Below are positions 11,201 to 22,540 of a DNA stretch of 64,000 nucleotides, in pieces (within the stretch, counting starts at the first letter, position 1; each line of letters opens with the position of its first letter). A program made the position numbers and the translations under genes. Source of the DNA: Pseudopithomyces maydicus. Its lineage: Eukaryota; Ascomycota; Dothideomycetes; Pleosporales; Didymosphaeriaceae. Under the pieces are notes generated by a model. The model saw only the letters and a list, made by a program, of their open reading frames with translations. It made no database searches and had not been told where the DNA came from. The stretch lies in the NCBI GenBank assembly GCA_026873275.1, contig JANTUC010000004.1:2356001-2420000 (forward strand), in the 5' to 3' direction.

Positions 11201-12791
11201 GAACTCATTTCAATAAGGCTTCATGCTGTGGTCTCGACACAGCTCATCGATATTGCTTCCCCGCCATGGAGAATTCTAAACTAGCTGGCTGCCTACATAC
11301 GTAGCGAACTGTTGCGCGTTGGAACAAACTCTGTATACGCGATGCAGTGCAACCTGGCGATGCCGTTACCATGCCCAGTAATCCCACATTGCTTCTCGTA
11401 GTGCGTTTGCAAATGGCGAGCGCAGAAAGTTACCCATTCCAGTCTGACAGACAGGTGTGACAGCGGTAGCTCGATGTAGTGCTCGGGACGAGAAACGGTT
11501 GGGTGCACTTTTGAAGCACAGTCCAATCATCGCAGTCTGAAGATTTGTCGTGTTTGGAAAAGAGCGGGGGCATCATTCGATTCAGAAGTTGTTCTAGTAG
11601 AACGACTGCATCGTAGTGAGGCTGTGGAACCTCGAGAGCAGCTCGCCATGGACACTTCGCCATCCGATACTGTCCTGTCTCCTTGGCCCATCCTTTAGCT
11701 CCACCATTTGTCATCATGATGGTAGTCGTACACATATACGCGGAATTGAATGGCACCGTAACCGGCGACTATAGTCTCTGACGTGTTACATGTAGATCGC
11801 GGGGCCTTTTCATGCGCAAAAAGACGACAAGAGCCGGAAGCAACAAACCGCAAGACGATGAATACATCCGGTAGATAGTGCGATCAAGTCAGCCAAGTGG
11901 AGTTATCGCCTACGATTGCGGGGGCCTGGCCATAGTATACTGGCACAGACTTCCTTCTCAGCATGATGTCGACGACTGCGTGTGACGGAAGGCATTGCAT
12001 TTGATTTCCAAGGCGCTAATTCATCCAGGCTGTTGGACTAATAGACTACTTCGTACCTGGCCCACAACTCACCCCTTCCATGGCTCGATAGGATGCCTGT
12101 GTTGGAGGCACCAGGTAGATAATGATCCGGGGCATAAGGTTTGACATCCCTGGGCGTGGGGATGAGCGGATAGGTAGTGTGGCTCCGGGCTTGTTGCGGC
12201 AGCAGCTAAAGCGGGTAATGCCATTAAGTGTATATGACAGCTTACTATTGGTGGCTGACGAGCGTCCTGATGCTGACAGGAACACGTTAGAAACAGCGAT
12301 ATAGGGTGGGGCAGTCGACTGAATGAGCACTCTGTGATGGCGCATGACCTAGGCGCCAGCCAGCATTGCGGCAAGGCATTGTAGCGCCCATTATTTACCG
12401 GCGCGGACTGACGTCGACGCAAAGTCTGCAGGCCTAATCGGGCGGTATTGGTCCAGGAGCATATGCAGGCGGCGGATAACCACCATCCAACGATTGATTT
12501 TAGACGCAGTGTCACCAAGGATGATGAACCGAATTGTTGTACGTACAGATTGGGGAAGCCGTGAAAGAAAGAGAGATGAAAAGAGCAAGGGGAAAGGAGT
12601 ACATGGTTCGATATAGGGTGTATGTTGACTAAATTTAGCGACATGAAACATTTCTGGCCAGTCGGTTGAGAGGAATCCCGCAACGCGCCGCAAGCGCCAC
12701 TGTTCACATATCGTAGGCGGAACACGGCATCTGGCTATTGATTGACCCTGTGCCACAAGCGAAGAGGCCGCTATCAGTTCCATCCATGCTC
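8245..12791. other. Long gene-poor stretch
   Basis: About 4.5 kb without a convincing gene on either strand. Open frames are short, lack family-like motifs and are not joined by good splice signals. I saw no tandem arrays, terminal inverted repeats or transposase fragments. It could hold non-coding transcripts or decayed transposon sequence too degenerate to read by eye. Confidence 0.5.
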
Positions 12792-14786
12792 TTAGTTCTC
12801 GCGGACCGGGCCTCGTCCAAGCATTGCCTCGATACCCAGTTTTGCGAACGTCTGCTTCCCTGCTTGTTGAGGGGACGGTGGGTCCTTCTGGGTTACGTAG
12901 CTATCGCTTCCAATGCTTTCAGAGTCGTAGACCACGGAGTTATTTGCGGCTAGGACGTGGCGGCGATACAAGCTTGTTGCCGAGGCACCAGGACCAGAGA
13001 TGCCGGCCAAAGAGTAAATCTGTTCCGTGGTGCCAGATCCGAAAGACTTCTTGAGGGCTGGTGCGGCAAGATAGTGAGCGGAACCGTTCTGGCTATTGCT
13101 AATCTGTGCGCCCACATAAGGTGATTTGTAGCCCGACAGTTGATCATAGTCAAATGTGTCTGCCTCCGTTGGAAACGCTAGATGACCTAGCTTCTGCACA
13201 TCTTTCGCACGGCTCATCGTTGCATCGATAGTATAGTTTCCACCTTCGAGCACGTTGTAAGAAGACGACACCTGCAGAGGGTAGGTGAAACTCCTTGTAT
13301 AACCTCCAGTGGATGTAATATAGCCCTTCGTTGATTGGGACGTAACCTGATCATTGCCACCGTTGGAGAGCTTTCCCTTAATCGTGAAACTAAGGTCCTG
13401 GATCCAAGTGACGTCTCGGGAGCCTTGCGAGGTGGTAATTGTGGCGCTGACCGAAAACGACCTAGAGGCCTTTACCGAATAATCCAAAGCCTGAACAGAA
13501 CCGTTCGCTCCTTGAGTAACAGATGAGGAGATCCCAAGAGCCACAGCCGGGGCATGGATGGTGGGACTGCCGCCTTGTGTAATGCTGTCCACGTCATCCA
13601 GCCAGATGAAGATCTTCCCAGTCACCACCCAATTCGACCCGACTGTCTCCGTCAGAGCAGCATTTCCTTTGCCGTCGTCACTAATTCCCGCCACCTTGAT
13701 TTCAAAGGTGTGCTCTTTTCCGTCGCAGAGAGTCGGCAAGAAGGGCGAGATATCGATCTCATCCTCTTGGAGATCGAACGCGTCAATGCCCACCACAGGG
13801 CGCCAGAATCCTGGAACGACGCCTCCGGTAAAGATGACTGGGAAGGGCCACGCTACACCAGCCAGTGTACCGTCAATGTAGAGCTGCAGTTCTCGGAAAG
13901 GAGAATAGCCGTATAGAGTTGTGTCGTTACCAAAGACGGCCGTATCGGAGGAAAGAACATTGGCCCACCAAAACTCTTCGGTTGCTTGCCCAACTGCCGA
14001 TATGCTTGCAACGGCTTTTTTGATATTCCGTGGTAGCACAAAACTATCGACGGCCTTGGAATCGGGTACGACAAATGCACTGGGCTTGTCCGACGAAGAC
14101 TGGCGCGCAGATATCGGGACAATGACGTCGGCAGAGTCGATCGTGTCCTCTACAGTAAAGAACGTGGCTGTGAGGGTGGTTTCCCACTTCCCCGTATACG
14201 TGTCGTCGACCAAGTTGCCCAGATCGAAGATGATCTTCTGCGGTTCTCGGAAAAGAGACACAAAGTTGCTCATATCTTTAACGTAGGACCAGATGATACC
14301 TGTCTGCGTCGGTTCGGCCGTGGAGGTCCGCCAGACTTCGGTGTCGTTGAGATACATGAGCGCCAAGCGATCGAACTGGCGCCCTGCAGAGGTGACGGTG
14401 AAGTTGATGGTAACTCTGTTAAAATCGCATTCAGGTGGGGTGTAGGTTCCTACGAACGGGATACCGTACGAGAAGGCAAACTCGTGGACCATGAGCGTCT
14501 GTTCGCAGGTCGTCTTCGGAGTCAAAACGGGCGGAGACACTTGGAGGCATTGTAACAAGGGCGCAGTTTCATTCGGTGAACGGGCAGCCAAAGCAGAACC
14601 GACTCGGTGCAGCTGAGGCTGCGGTGGGGCCAGGACGGCTAGGATGGGATGCGAAAGAGTCATTAGTATTAGAAAGAAAGATACGAAGGGCAGTGCCGCT
14701 TGACGTTGACATGTTCGTTTTCCTGTCCCTGCCAGCCCTCCCTGTTCACCATTACCCTGCAACGCCGGGGCTCCCATAGTTCCCAT
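12792..14786 (-). CDS. Peptide-N4-(N-acetyl-beta-glucosaminyl)asparagine amidase A-like glycoamidase
   Basis: Single exon, 664 aa. A hydrophobic stretch at about residues 33-52 (FVSFFLILMTLSHPILAVLA) is a signal peptide or signal anchor after a basic N-terminus. The body matches the PNGase A family: ECDFNRVTINFTVTSAGRQ, GYSPFRELQLYIDG and AGVAWPFPVIFTGG are typical blocks, and the length is usual. Such enzymes release N-glycans from glycoproteins or glycopeptides. Many N-x-S/T sites indicate passage through the secretory pathway. The first ATG (14786) is used; M4 is also possible. Catalytic residues cannot be verified here, and fungal members are little studied, so activity is inferred. Confidence 0.85.
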   Translation of the reverse strand: MGTMGAPALQGNGEQGGLAGTGKRTCQRQAALPFVSFFLILMTLSHPILAVLAPPQPQLHRVGSALAARSPNETAPLLQCLQVSPPVLTPKTTCEQTLMVHEFAFSYGIPFVGTYTPPECDFNRVTINFTVTSAGRQFDRLALMYLNDTEVWRTSTAEPTQTGIIWSYVKDMSNFVSLFREPQKIIFDLGNLVDDTYTGKWETTLTATFFTVEDTIDSADVIVPISARQSSSDKPSAFVVPDSKAVDSFVLPRNIKKAVASISAVGQATEEFWWANVLSSDTAVFGNDTTLYGYSPFRELQLYIDGTLAGVAWPFPVIFTGGVVPGFWRPVVGIDAFDLQEDEIDISPFLPTLCDGKEHTFEIKVAGISDDGKGNAALTETVGSNWVVTGKIFIWLDDVDSITQGGSPTIHAPAVALGISSSVTQGANGSVQALDYSVKASRSFSVSATITTSQGSRDVTWIQDLSFTIKGKLSNGGNDQVTSQSTKGYITSTGGYTRSFTYPLQVSSSYNVLEGGNYTIDATMSRAKDVQKLGHLAFPTEADTFDYDQLSGYKSPYVGAQISNSQNGSAHYLAAPALKKSFGSGTTEQIYSLAGISGPGASATSLYRRHVLAANNSVVYDSESIGSDSYVTQKDPPSPQQAGKQTFAKLGIEAMLGRGPVREN

Positions 14787-15047
14787 CTTTTAATAACAAC
14801 CGTGCCGAAACCACCTTGATCTTTTCGAGCAAGCTTTTTGGTTTGTCCTCACTCCGATGACGCCGCGCTGAGGTATCTTCAATGCAAGCCGGGTAAACGA
14901 TCCGATGACGCCGCAAGGGATCCAAAAGGATTAAAGGTATGATGACTGGAAAGGTATAAGCATTGTGAACCAAAGGCAATGTTGCAACTGAAGGAGACGG
15001 ACCTCGCTAAAAACAAGTGAATGCAGAAAGATGAGCGAAGCAGTCGG

Positions 15048-15326
15048 TCAACCTCTTCCGCGATGGTTGTCCCAGAAGCGTTTGGTAGCGCTTCTGATGA
15101 TCTCGGAGTCGCCGAAGCGTGAACGGTAGTAGTTGATGAGGGCGAATTCGTCTTGAGGCAGGACGTAGGAATTGGGTTGTGCTTTTATCTTGCCGTGGAC
15201 CTCGGCCAGCTTCCGTTCGAGATGGTGAGCAAGACGTTGGTCGACGCCGCCTGGAGTGTTTTGGGCGAGGCTAACAGCCTGTGCGAGGGTCAGACTTCCC
15301 AGGCCGGCTATATATTCGGCACCCAT
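15048..15326 (-). CDS. Small conserved-looking protein of unknown function
   Basis: 92 aa from an ATG in strong context (CGCCAACC before ATGGGT). The frame is open a further 53 codons upstream, but that part is Pro-rich and reads like 5' leader, so the internal start was chosen. The protein is soluble and largely helical: an Ala/Leu-rich first half, then YVLPQDEFALINYYRSRFGD and a basic C-terminus. There is no signal peptide or membrane segment. A TATA-like element lies about 185 nt upstream. No family is recognised. Confidence 0.6.
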   Translation of the reverse strand: MGAEYIAGLGSLTLAQAVSLAQNTPGGVDQRLAHHLERKLAEVHGKIKAQPNSYVLPQDEFALINYYRSRFGDSEIIRSATKRFWDNHRGRG

Positions 15327-17114
15327 GGTTGGCGGCGGTGGGCAGGTGGTGGGATGGATAGAGTAGATGGGAGCGGGGCGAGGACCAGAGAGGAAGGTCT
15401 GTAGAGGCGATAGATAGCGGTGGCGGGAGGGGGCAATCGGGAGGGGGCAATCGGGGCAAGTCAGGGTCAAGACATATATGGGCAATAGGCGTGGAGGCTG
15501 AAAAGACTATATAAATATACGTACCGGGTCGAGGCGCACGTGTGGGAGAGAGCCCCAAGTGATTCAAGGAGGCTAGCTTGAAGCTGTAACCCACTGGCGA
15601 CGGATGTGCTCCGTTTCGGAACCTGTCAACGCTGCAGCTGCAAGCCCACCCGTGCAACGAACGCATGTACCAGCGGCCCTGGTCGTGCAAGGAAGCGATG
15701 ATGCCTGAAGGGTGGCAAGGATCCAGAGTCAGGTGGGGGTGCACGACGGCGTTCCTGGCGAAGAGAGTTGCTCCCGCCGGTTTGGAACGCGGTGGGGAGG
15801 GCAGGCCAATAAGGGGCATATGCGGGCTCCGTTGGGCTTGCGGTGCCTGTGTTGTTAGTCTGATAACAAGGTTCCTGGCGACCGTCAGCGTCTCGATTCG
15901 TAGGTTGCAGTTGGGACCGGTGCCGAAACAGGGCCAAAACTCTAATCCAGCGCTGCAGCCGTGTCGCCGAGCCGTGCAGAAACAGACAGGAGAGAAGAGG
16001 GCCAGAGCGCCTGGCGTGGTGGGCGCGAAGATTTGAGGTGGATACCAGACGGTCGACGTCAAAGGCGGTACGGTACTTGCAAGGAGGCCGGGCGGTAGTC
16101 TACTTGGACGGGCGGAGGGTGGTGCTACGTCAGGCCTGGGAGTAGCAGGCCAGGGTCGGGACAGGCGCTGGTGGGCTGCTGGGCAGGCCTTGGATGCTAT
16201 GCGCCGTGTCCCCGCAGTATAGCATTTGGGCGTGGGCACAACGCCCACGCGACCATTTTTGCCTTTTATGCGGGCTTTGCGCCCGTTGTTGCTGGCAGGC
16301 ATTGTGTAACGCTCCAGGGCCAGGTGCGCGACGGCATCGGGGGGATAGCTTCGGCACATTCAATGCGAAGCTGTCAGGCGAGCCTGACTCGTTTGACTGC
16401 GCGCTCGAAACACCACCCGGGCTGCTGTGGCGCTGTGGTGCTTGCTGGTGCTCGCCCGCGGCACCTGAAACAGATGGGGCCGACTGTGCGGATCTCTTAG
16501 CTACCGCCCGACGTCGTTGATGGTCGCAGGGGTGTCGTGTTTGCCCACAACAAGCCGCCCGGTGGCTGCTGCTGGCTGCTGGCGAGGTGGGCGGGTGGGT
16601 GCTGGGCGCCGGGCGACCTCCAAATCACCTGATGATGTGTCTGCCCGCGCGCCCGTTTGCGGAACCTGCACCACACCCACGTCACCTGACCGCGCTTCGC
16701 CCGCGGGCCTGGAGGTTGTCGAGGTGCTGCCCCAGAGCCTCCCGGCCTTTTCCCGGGCCCTGTCTCTTGCCCAGGTCGCCGCGACCAACATCACCTGACC
16801 GCGCTCTCCCGGAGCCATGCCTCCGCGCCGCCGAAAGCAACGAAACGGACTACTCCTGTAGTCGCGTCTTCTGGAACCGTGCCAGAAGCACCTGTGCAAG
16901 CGAGCACCCACGCACGCGACTCCAGTGTCCCTGCCCAGGCGATGCAGCGCCGTTGTGATCAACTGCACACGTCGGGAGCCCTGGCGAGCCGACAGACGCG
17001 GCACCGCTCGGCCCGACTCGCACCCCTGCTCGAAAATCGCAACTTCGTCGTCACCTCAGCGCCGCGAGCACGACGAGCAGCACTCCAACGCCCACACACG
17101 CCAATCTCCCTTCC
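15327..17114. other. GC-rich intergenic region
   Basis: About 1.8 kb of GC-rich, low-complexity DNA before the FAM210 gene. TATAAATATA at 15509-15518 may serve the minus-strand gene ending at 15048. A perfect 8-bp inverted repeat (GCGTGGGC, loop ACAAC, GCCCACGC) lies near 16228-16250. Long open frames exist on both strands because GC-rich DNA has few stops; none resembles a protein. Confidence 0.5.
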
Positions 17115-17912
17115 ATGAACGCGCCCCAGCTGCGGCTCCTCTGGGCCGAGCAGCTCCTGTCTCGCGGGGGCCTCGCCCGCCCCTCCGCTCATGCCCGACC
17201 CCAGTTCCTCCAACGCGCCTTCTCCTCTCTGCCGCCACGACCGTCCTTCCAGCGCCATGCCCTCCCCATCCTCCGCAACGAGCGCGCAGCACTCCGCCCG
17301 CAAATCAGATCCCGCCGTCTGAAGAGCGACAAATCTTCCCACACACCCAACCCCACACCGCACCTGGGCAGCCCACAGCCCGCGCCTTCCCTCTCCCAGC
17401 GACTGAAGAGGCTCTCCAAGGAGTACGGCTGGCTGGCCGTGGGCGTTTACTTTGCCCTGTCCGCCCTGGACTTTCCTTTCTGCTACCTGGCCGTGCGGAT
17501 GCTGGGCACCGAGCGCGTGGGCCACTACGAACACGTCGTCATCGAGGGCATCAAGTCCGTGTTGCGGATACCCTTCCCCGGCCTTTTTAAGGGTGCCGAC
17601 CAACTCGAGGGCCCTATTGCGGAGGAGATTCGGGAGGCCACTGCGAGGGAAGAAGCCCTCGGGCACGATGGGGCCAAGGTCGTGGCCCAGAACGGTGGCG
17701 CCGAAGCATGTATGAGACGTCTCCATTCGAGTCGCATCGTGAAGGCCCCTACTGACATGCATGCAGCCCTATGGACCCAGCTCGCCTTGGCATATGCCGT
17801 CCACAAGTCCCTCATCTTTTTCCGCATACCGCTGACTGCAGCCGTGCTCCCAAAAGTCGCGAAGACACTCCGACGATGGGGTTGGAATGTCGGCAGGCCA
17901 AAGCCGACATGA
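17115..17912 (+). CDS. FAM210/DUF1279 mitochondrial inner-membrane protein
   Basis: ATG at 17115. The DUF1279 domain starts near residue 97 (RLKRLSKEYGWLAVGVYFAL) and has two hydrophobic helices, the second in AYAVHKSLIFFRIPLTAAV. The first 70 residues are Arg/Ser/Ala-rich with almost no acidic residues, a mitochondrial presequence. An intron at 17710-17766 (GTATGA, branch CTGAC, acceptor GCAG) is 57 nt, a multiple of three, so the frame stays open if it is retained. Splicing gives 246 aa and joins GAEA to SLWTQLALAYA, as family members read; retention adds 19 unlikely residues. FAM210 proteins are implicated in mitochondrial membrane and translation functions; the precise role here is unknown. 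Confidence 0.82.
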   Translation: MNAPQLRLLWAEQLLSRGGLARPSAHARPQFLQRAFSSLPPRPSFQRHALPILRNERAALRPQIRSRRLKSDKSSHTPNPTPHLGSPQPAPSLSQRLKRLSKEYGWLAVGVYFALSALDFPFCYLAVRMLGTERVGHYEHVVIEGIKSVLRIPFPGLFKGADQLEGPIAEEIREATAREEALGHDGAKVVAQNGGAEACMRRLHSSRIVKAPTDMHAALWTQLALAYAVHKSLIFFRIPLTAAVLPKVAKTLRRWGWNVGRPKPT

Positions 17913-20481
17913 CCGCGCAGTTTCCATCCAACCTTGTTTCGTATTAGCTTGATCACCTGTATCAGTAGTAGGCCGTAGCAAACGCGCCGTGTAAGATTAT
18001 GTAAGATGATAGGTGTGTATGATCCACCATCGTTCTGCTCAGCATCTCGAGGCGTTCTTGGAACCGCCAAGAAACCTTCTTGGTCATGAATCGTTAGCCT
18101 TTGCGTCAACCACAATTTACATCCCTTTGGTCGACACACCAGGAAACACACTGACCATTACATTCCCGTGTCTCGAACTCTGCCATGTATTTGTGATGCA
18201 CCAGGGGCGTGGGACCGCGAACACAAACCACAATTCTTTGCCAGCATCAAAGTTTAACGGCGAGACAACCTAGATGGCGGGTCTCGCTTATCGCAATATA
18301 GATCGTTCGACTGATACATCAGATTTCCGGGAAACTCCGACCATAAATAAAACACGGTGCCAAACAGCAGAATATGCGCGTTATAGTGGTTACTCAGTGA
18401 ACACGGGTATTTCTCACCACTTTTTTCTCTACGAAGATGGGTTCGTATAAAAAGGGCAGTAGTGCATCGCGAATTCTACTCGATACCATACAGCGGCCAC
18501 TACCTAGGTGTTCGTCCCATGCGCATCATTTTATGGAGCAACGTGGATCCGAAAGTGCTTAGTCTCGACACGAGACAGACATTGCTAGTTGTTGCTAGCC
18601 CTCCCGGAATGACTTTTCATCGCAAACAATATGCCCAATGATGTCTCTTTCTTTGACAACTCTGCCTCGGTCGTACCACTGTACTGGGACTGTTTTTGCC
18701 AAATGAAGCTCCTCACCGCCCGATGCCCGCGAGCCAGGCTGATGGTGCGTCCTCTAAATAAAGCATGGCTGCAACAAGGTATGGTTCGGTGGCTCTAGTA
18801 CCTGGGTCCCGTCGTATGTACCTGCCTCACCACCTGGCCGCCGCACGTGCTGAGTGCGTGTCCACTCGGTTCCAAAAGCTTATTCACCACTGCCACCTAC
18901 GGTACCTTACCGATAACCTGTTCAAGCGCCGCTGCTGTCGGAATTGAGTTTGTACTGGCGCTGCAGATGATCTGCATCCCCTTCTCCGCGCCCTGAAACT
19001 AACCGAACTCATACGCCTGCTAGCCCCAACTTTTCATAGCGCAGCCTTGTCGCCACATGTCGGGCACCTGGGTAGTAAAAAAGCCAAATGCCGCCAGCAC
19101 CACGCAAAGTATACTTCCACAATCGGTAGCGTTTTCCTCGGATACAGCACTCTACGGGAGAGACTCCGCTCACCCCGCACGTGCATGAGCCGGTGTCTAT
19201 CTAGTCTGATTATCTGGCTTTGAGAACTCCGATTTGCTGGATAGACCAAAATTCGATTTCTTAACTCGGCGAAGCCCGTGGATTGGCGACTTCGTAATTT
19301 TGAAGTGGTGGATTGGAGCAGAGAATTGGAACAGGACGCCGATGCTCAAGATGGCGTCATGGTCTGTGGTAAAGACGATGGGATGGTTACGCGTCTGAGA
19401 CCCACGTTTCTTTAGTCTATTCGGCATGTGCCGCGCTCGTTGGGCACCAAGCCCCTAAAACACCAACCCGGCCGGTACCAAATAGTTGTATGGTGGTCAA
19501 TAGAAGCCATACAGCTGTCCAACGCAAGGGTCTACCGACCGTCTTCCCAGCGGCACCGACATTTGCTGTTTCTGATTTCACGTCTCCCATCCGCTCAGTG
19601 ACAGACTACTTATTTTTAGATCACAATTCGAGCGTCTCATCATCCAACGGCGGCTCCTTTGCCGAAATCAAAGAGCTCAATGCTCAACGTCAAAGCTCAG
19701 CGCGCTCCCGAAACATCTCCGGATGCCTGTGAGTAATGGTTCGGATGTGATCCGTGGTGTTGAAACCTAAGATTCTAGACATTCCGCAGTCAGTCTCAAG
19801 CAATATGGCCCACACGAAAATCATTCCCCGGACGTCTCTCGCTATGACTGAACCTCATATCCTTTAGAGTGAACATCTTGGGCAAATCCTTGTTTGTCGG
19901 TGTTGTAGCCCCGACGCCCTCCTGCTCTAGTACAACGACCGAGTGCGAAAAGTCGTGCGACTCCGCGGTGATCCTTCTCCCATGACTTCTATCGGATTCA
20001 GCCAGCGGCTATCGGTCCTAGCGAGAGGTCGCCTTACGGTTAGTTAATGTACGAGTGTACGAGTGTGCGTACTGGAAGCGGATCGCACACAGAGGATCGC
20101 GATTTACTTTCACCATCGCGCCAGCCGCTAGTCGTATGCTGTTTGCAAAATTTGCGATGGATTTTGCTGTGAGGGAATTCCAGACTGACTTTCCAGATTG
20201 AACATTGTTCTCGTATTCGGCACACTTTCTAGGCGGGAAGGTTTGCGGGGTGACGACGTCAACAGGACTGGTGTTTATTAATCAGAAGCATACTGAAGAG
20301 CTATCTCCATGACACTGAGGCCCTCATCCGAATCAGCTACTCAGCGTATCACGTAACTTCCATGCTATATGTACATCGTCTACATGGCACAGAGCTACAA
20401 GCAGAACTAGCAGGTCCAACACGGAAAATCCACAACATCCATCTACATTAATATGACGCAAAGCGAATACGGTTCCGACAG
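17913..20481. other. Gene-poor stretch
   Basis: About 2.6 kb with only short non-protein-like frames. No tandem repeats or transposon ends were seen. Confidence 0.5.
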
Positions 20482-21117
20482 CTAGTCTCTATTTTGGTCC
20501 CCACAAAACACCTCCAAACCTTCTGCAAATATATCAAGGAGCACACGCCTTGCTTCCCTCCCACGATAATCCCCACCATATGAATAATACTCGTCAAACA
20601 ACGTCACCCCCGCCCACCGCCCATCTCTCGTATCCCACGATTCACGGACTCCCAGCGCGACAACAACACCACGCCGATCAGCTCGAGCCCTCTTCCGTCC
20701 TGCCAGCCACCACACGGACCCGATGACCTGCAGTAGCCCCCGCTCCCCCCTCCCCCCTACCTGGGTACTCGAATCGCGCACCTCCTACCCTACTGTGGCG
20801 CACGGCAATCTCCGCCCCGTATCTACTTACACACAAAACTGCCAGGGCGGGTAAATCGTAGATCCGATGTGAAACGGCCCTTCTCGCCTTTCCGCATCAC
20901 ATCTATCTAGCAAGTATGTAATGGGAAGGATAGCGATTTGCCAAGGGAAGGGGTCGCGTTTATTCCTCTTTAGGGTAATCTGATTTGTTAGCGTGGGTTT
21001 TTTCTCTACTCCATTACTCGGGGTGTTTAGCGCGTGTTTGGATACTAGGGGTGGAATGGAGGATCTATGGTGAGGTGTTGGGTTTGCTTTGGGGCTGCGG
21101 GTGGCTGGGGCTTGCAT
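20482..21117 (-). CDS. Possible two-exon gene or gene remnant, unknown function
   Basis: A tentative model starts at ATG 21117. Exon 1 ends at about 20829 (...IYPPWQFC) directly before a GTAAGT donor, and exon 2 (stop at 20482) starts after a CAG, with acceptors possible at either end of a GGGGAG-rich stretch near 20725-20761. Both choices keep the frame. The last 70 residues (VVALGVRESWDTRDGRWAG, LFDEYYSYGGDYRGREARRV) look like a folded protein; the N-terminus is Pro/Asn/Lys-rich low complexity. It stands alone in gene-poor DNA, so a decaying gene is as likely as a working one. No family is recognised. Confidence 0.38.
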
Positions 21118-21969
21118 TGTACTCGGAGTATGAGATTGGGTGTTTCCGTGTGCTTGGGGGTGGGGTGGGGGATGGGTTTGCGTTGGGGGATGGTTTGATG
21201 ATTTGTGAATACCACTGTGCTTTGAGGTGGAACCCTTGTAGTATGTATGTTGGGTTAGATTAGCGAGGTGTCTTGGTTACAACGGGTTGGGGTCGGTGTT
21301 ATTGTTGTGCTGGTGTGCAACGTGTTTTCATTTTGCGTTAAACCCTTGTCTGGCCCCAAGATGCTCCCATGTCCAATATCTCCGGTTATCGGCGTGCTTA
21401 AGCTGTTTCAATCATAGCGATATCAGAAAAATAATTCTAGCTTATTTGTTTCAAGAGAGTAAACGTAATAATGTAGAATCTAGTAAGGCAAAATCAATAT
21501 AGTAGGAAGGTGGAGTGTGCTGGGATAATAGCACGAAATGACCACTCTCAGCACCACGGCTTTATGATAAACACCATAAGCAAATAACTGTGACCAATCT
21601 GTTACATCTCATCTGGATAATGCATGCGTTGAGTAGAGCATCGATCTTTTTATGAACGCCATAAGGGCCTCACCAGATCATACCGACAACAGCCATATAG
21701 GCGCTAAGTTAGTATTACTATACTGACACTAAGTCACAGAACATACATAACATGCAGTAAGTCGAATACTTTATTCGTGCATGAAAAGGTAGTCGGGCCT
21801 ATCAAGGTCAAGACATGCTCGCTGCAGCGAGTTCCGATTCACATTGCAACTTGTTCACAGAATTGGACATCAAAAGCTAAAGGTTGGCGAGAAAAACATC
21901 GGGTATATTGTCTATTTACAATTGCTCTTTCTCGTCATCTTCCCATGACACTCTCTCGAGTTCCATCAA
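21118..21969. other. Intergenic region
   Basis: Its first part (21118-21250) is strongly G/T-rich on the plus strand (runs such as GGGGGTGGGGTGGGGG), then ordinary sequence. No gene is seen. Confidence 0.5.
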
Positions 21970-22372
21970 TTAGTTGACCTTAGCCTGGCCAAGGTTCTGG
22001 ATGATCTTGGTTCCGTCGATGATGCCTCCGTTGGCTGCCTTGGCACGGCAGAGGGTGTTTCCACGCTCCTGGACGTTGTTGTCGCAGACAAGGTTGGATT
22101 GGGCAACGCAGTCAAGCGCGCCGTTGCCTGAGCACATGGTTAGCAAAGCTGTTCTGGATGTAGTGCTACTTTAAAAACTTACAGTTGGCACCTCCGCCAC
22201 CGGGGACGCAGCGGCCGGGGCCGTTGGGAGATGTGCAAGCATCCTGTTTCAAGGATGTGTTGGGAACGCAGCACTGGCCGTTGGCGACGGGCCTGCCACC
22301 GTTCTGGGGCATGGGGGTCGCGGCAGCGAAGGCGCTGAGGCCGAGGAGAACAGCAACGATGGAGAACTGCAT
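21970..22372 (-). CDS. Small secreted cysteine-rich protein, candidate effector
   Basis: Exons 22372-22183 and 22127-21970 with a 55-nt intron (GTAAGT donor, CAG acceptor) encode 115 aa. Residues 1-18 (MQFSIVAVLLGLSAFAAA) are a clear signal peptide. The mature part of about 95 residues has eight cysteines, beginning with an adjacent pair (GQCC) and a Gly-rich turn (VPGGGGANC), an even number suggesting four disulfides; the last 35 residues lack Cys. The spacing is not that of hydrophobins and I recognise no named family. Small size, secretion, Cys content and an isolated gene-poor setting are typical of fungal effectors or surface proteins. A TATA element sits about 160 nt upstream. No specific activity can be read from the sequence. 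Confidence 0.88.
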
Positions 22373-22530
22373 TTTCGCGGTGGGTGATTGGTTGGTTGGT
22401 TTATTTAGGTGGTTTAAATAATAAGGTAGTGAGGGAATAAATGACCGACCGGCGGAAAGAAGTGAATGTAGACAGAAGAGATGATTGAATGACTGTTGGG
22501 ATGATGGATGCAAAGAGTACGCAGGCAAGG

Positions 22531-22540
22531 CATATATATA
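22531..22540 (-). promoter_or_regulatory. TATA box of the small secreted protein gene
   Basis: TATATATATG on the minus strand, about 160 nt upstream of the ATG at 22372, leaving a plausible 5' UTR of about 120 nt. A strong TATA fits an inducible gene. Inferred from sequence and position. Confidence 0.5.

Noticed and set aside
8245..12791. Several 90-220-residue frames
   Set aside because: None has domain-like sequence, good start context or splice partners; overlapping frames on both strands suggest chance.
15271..16359. 362-residue open frame on the minus strand
   Set aside because: GC-rich DNA with few stops; Pro/Ala/Arg-rich composition, overlapping frames on both strands, no motif.
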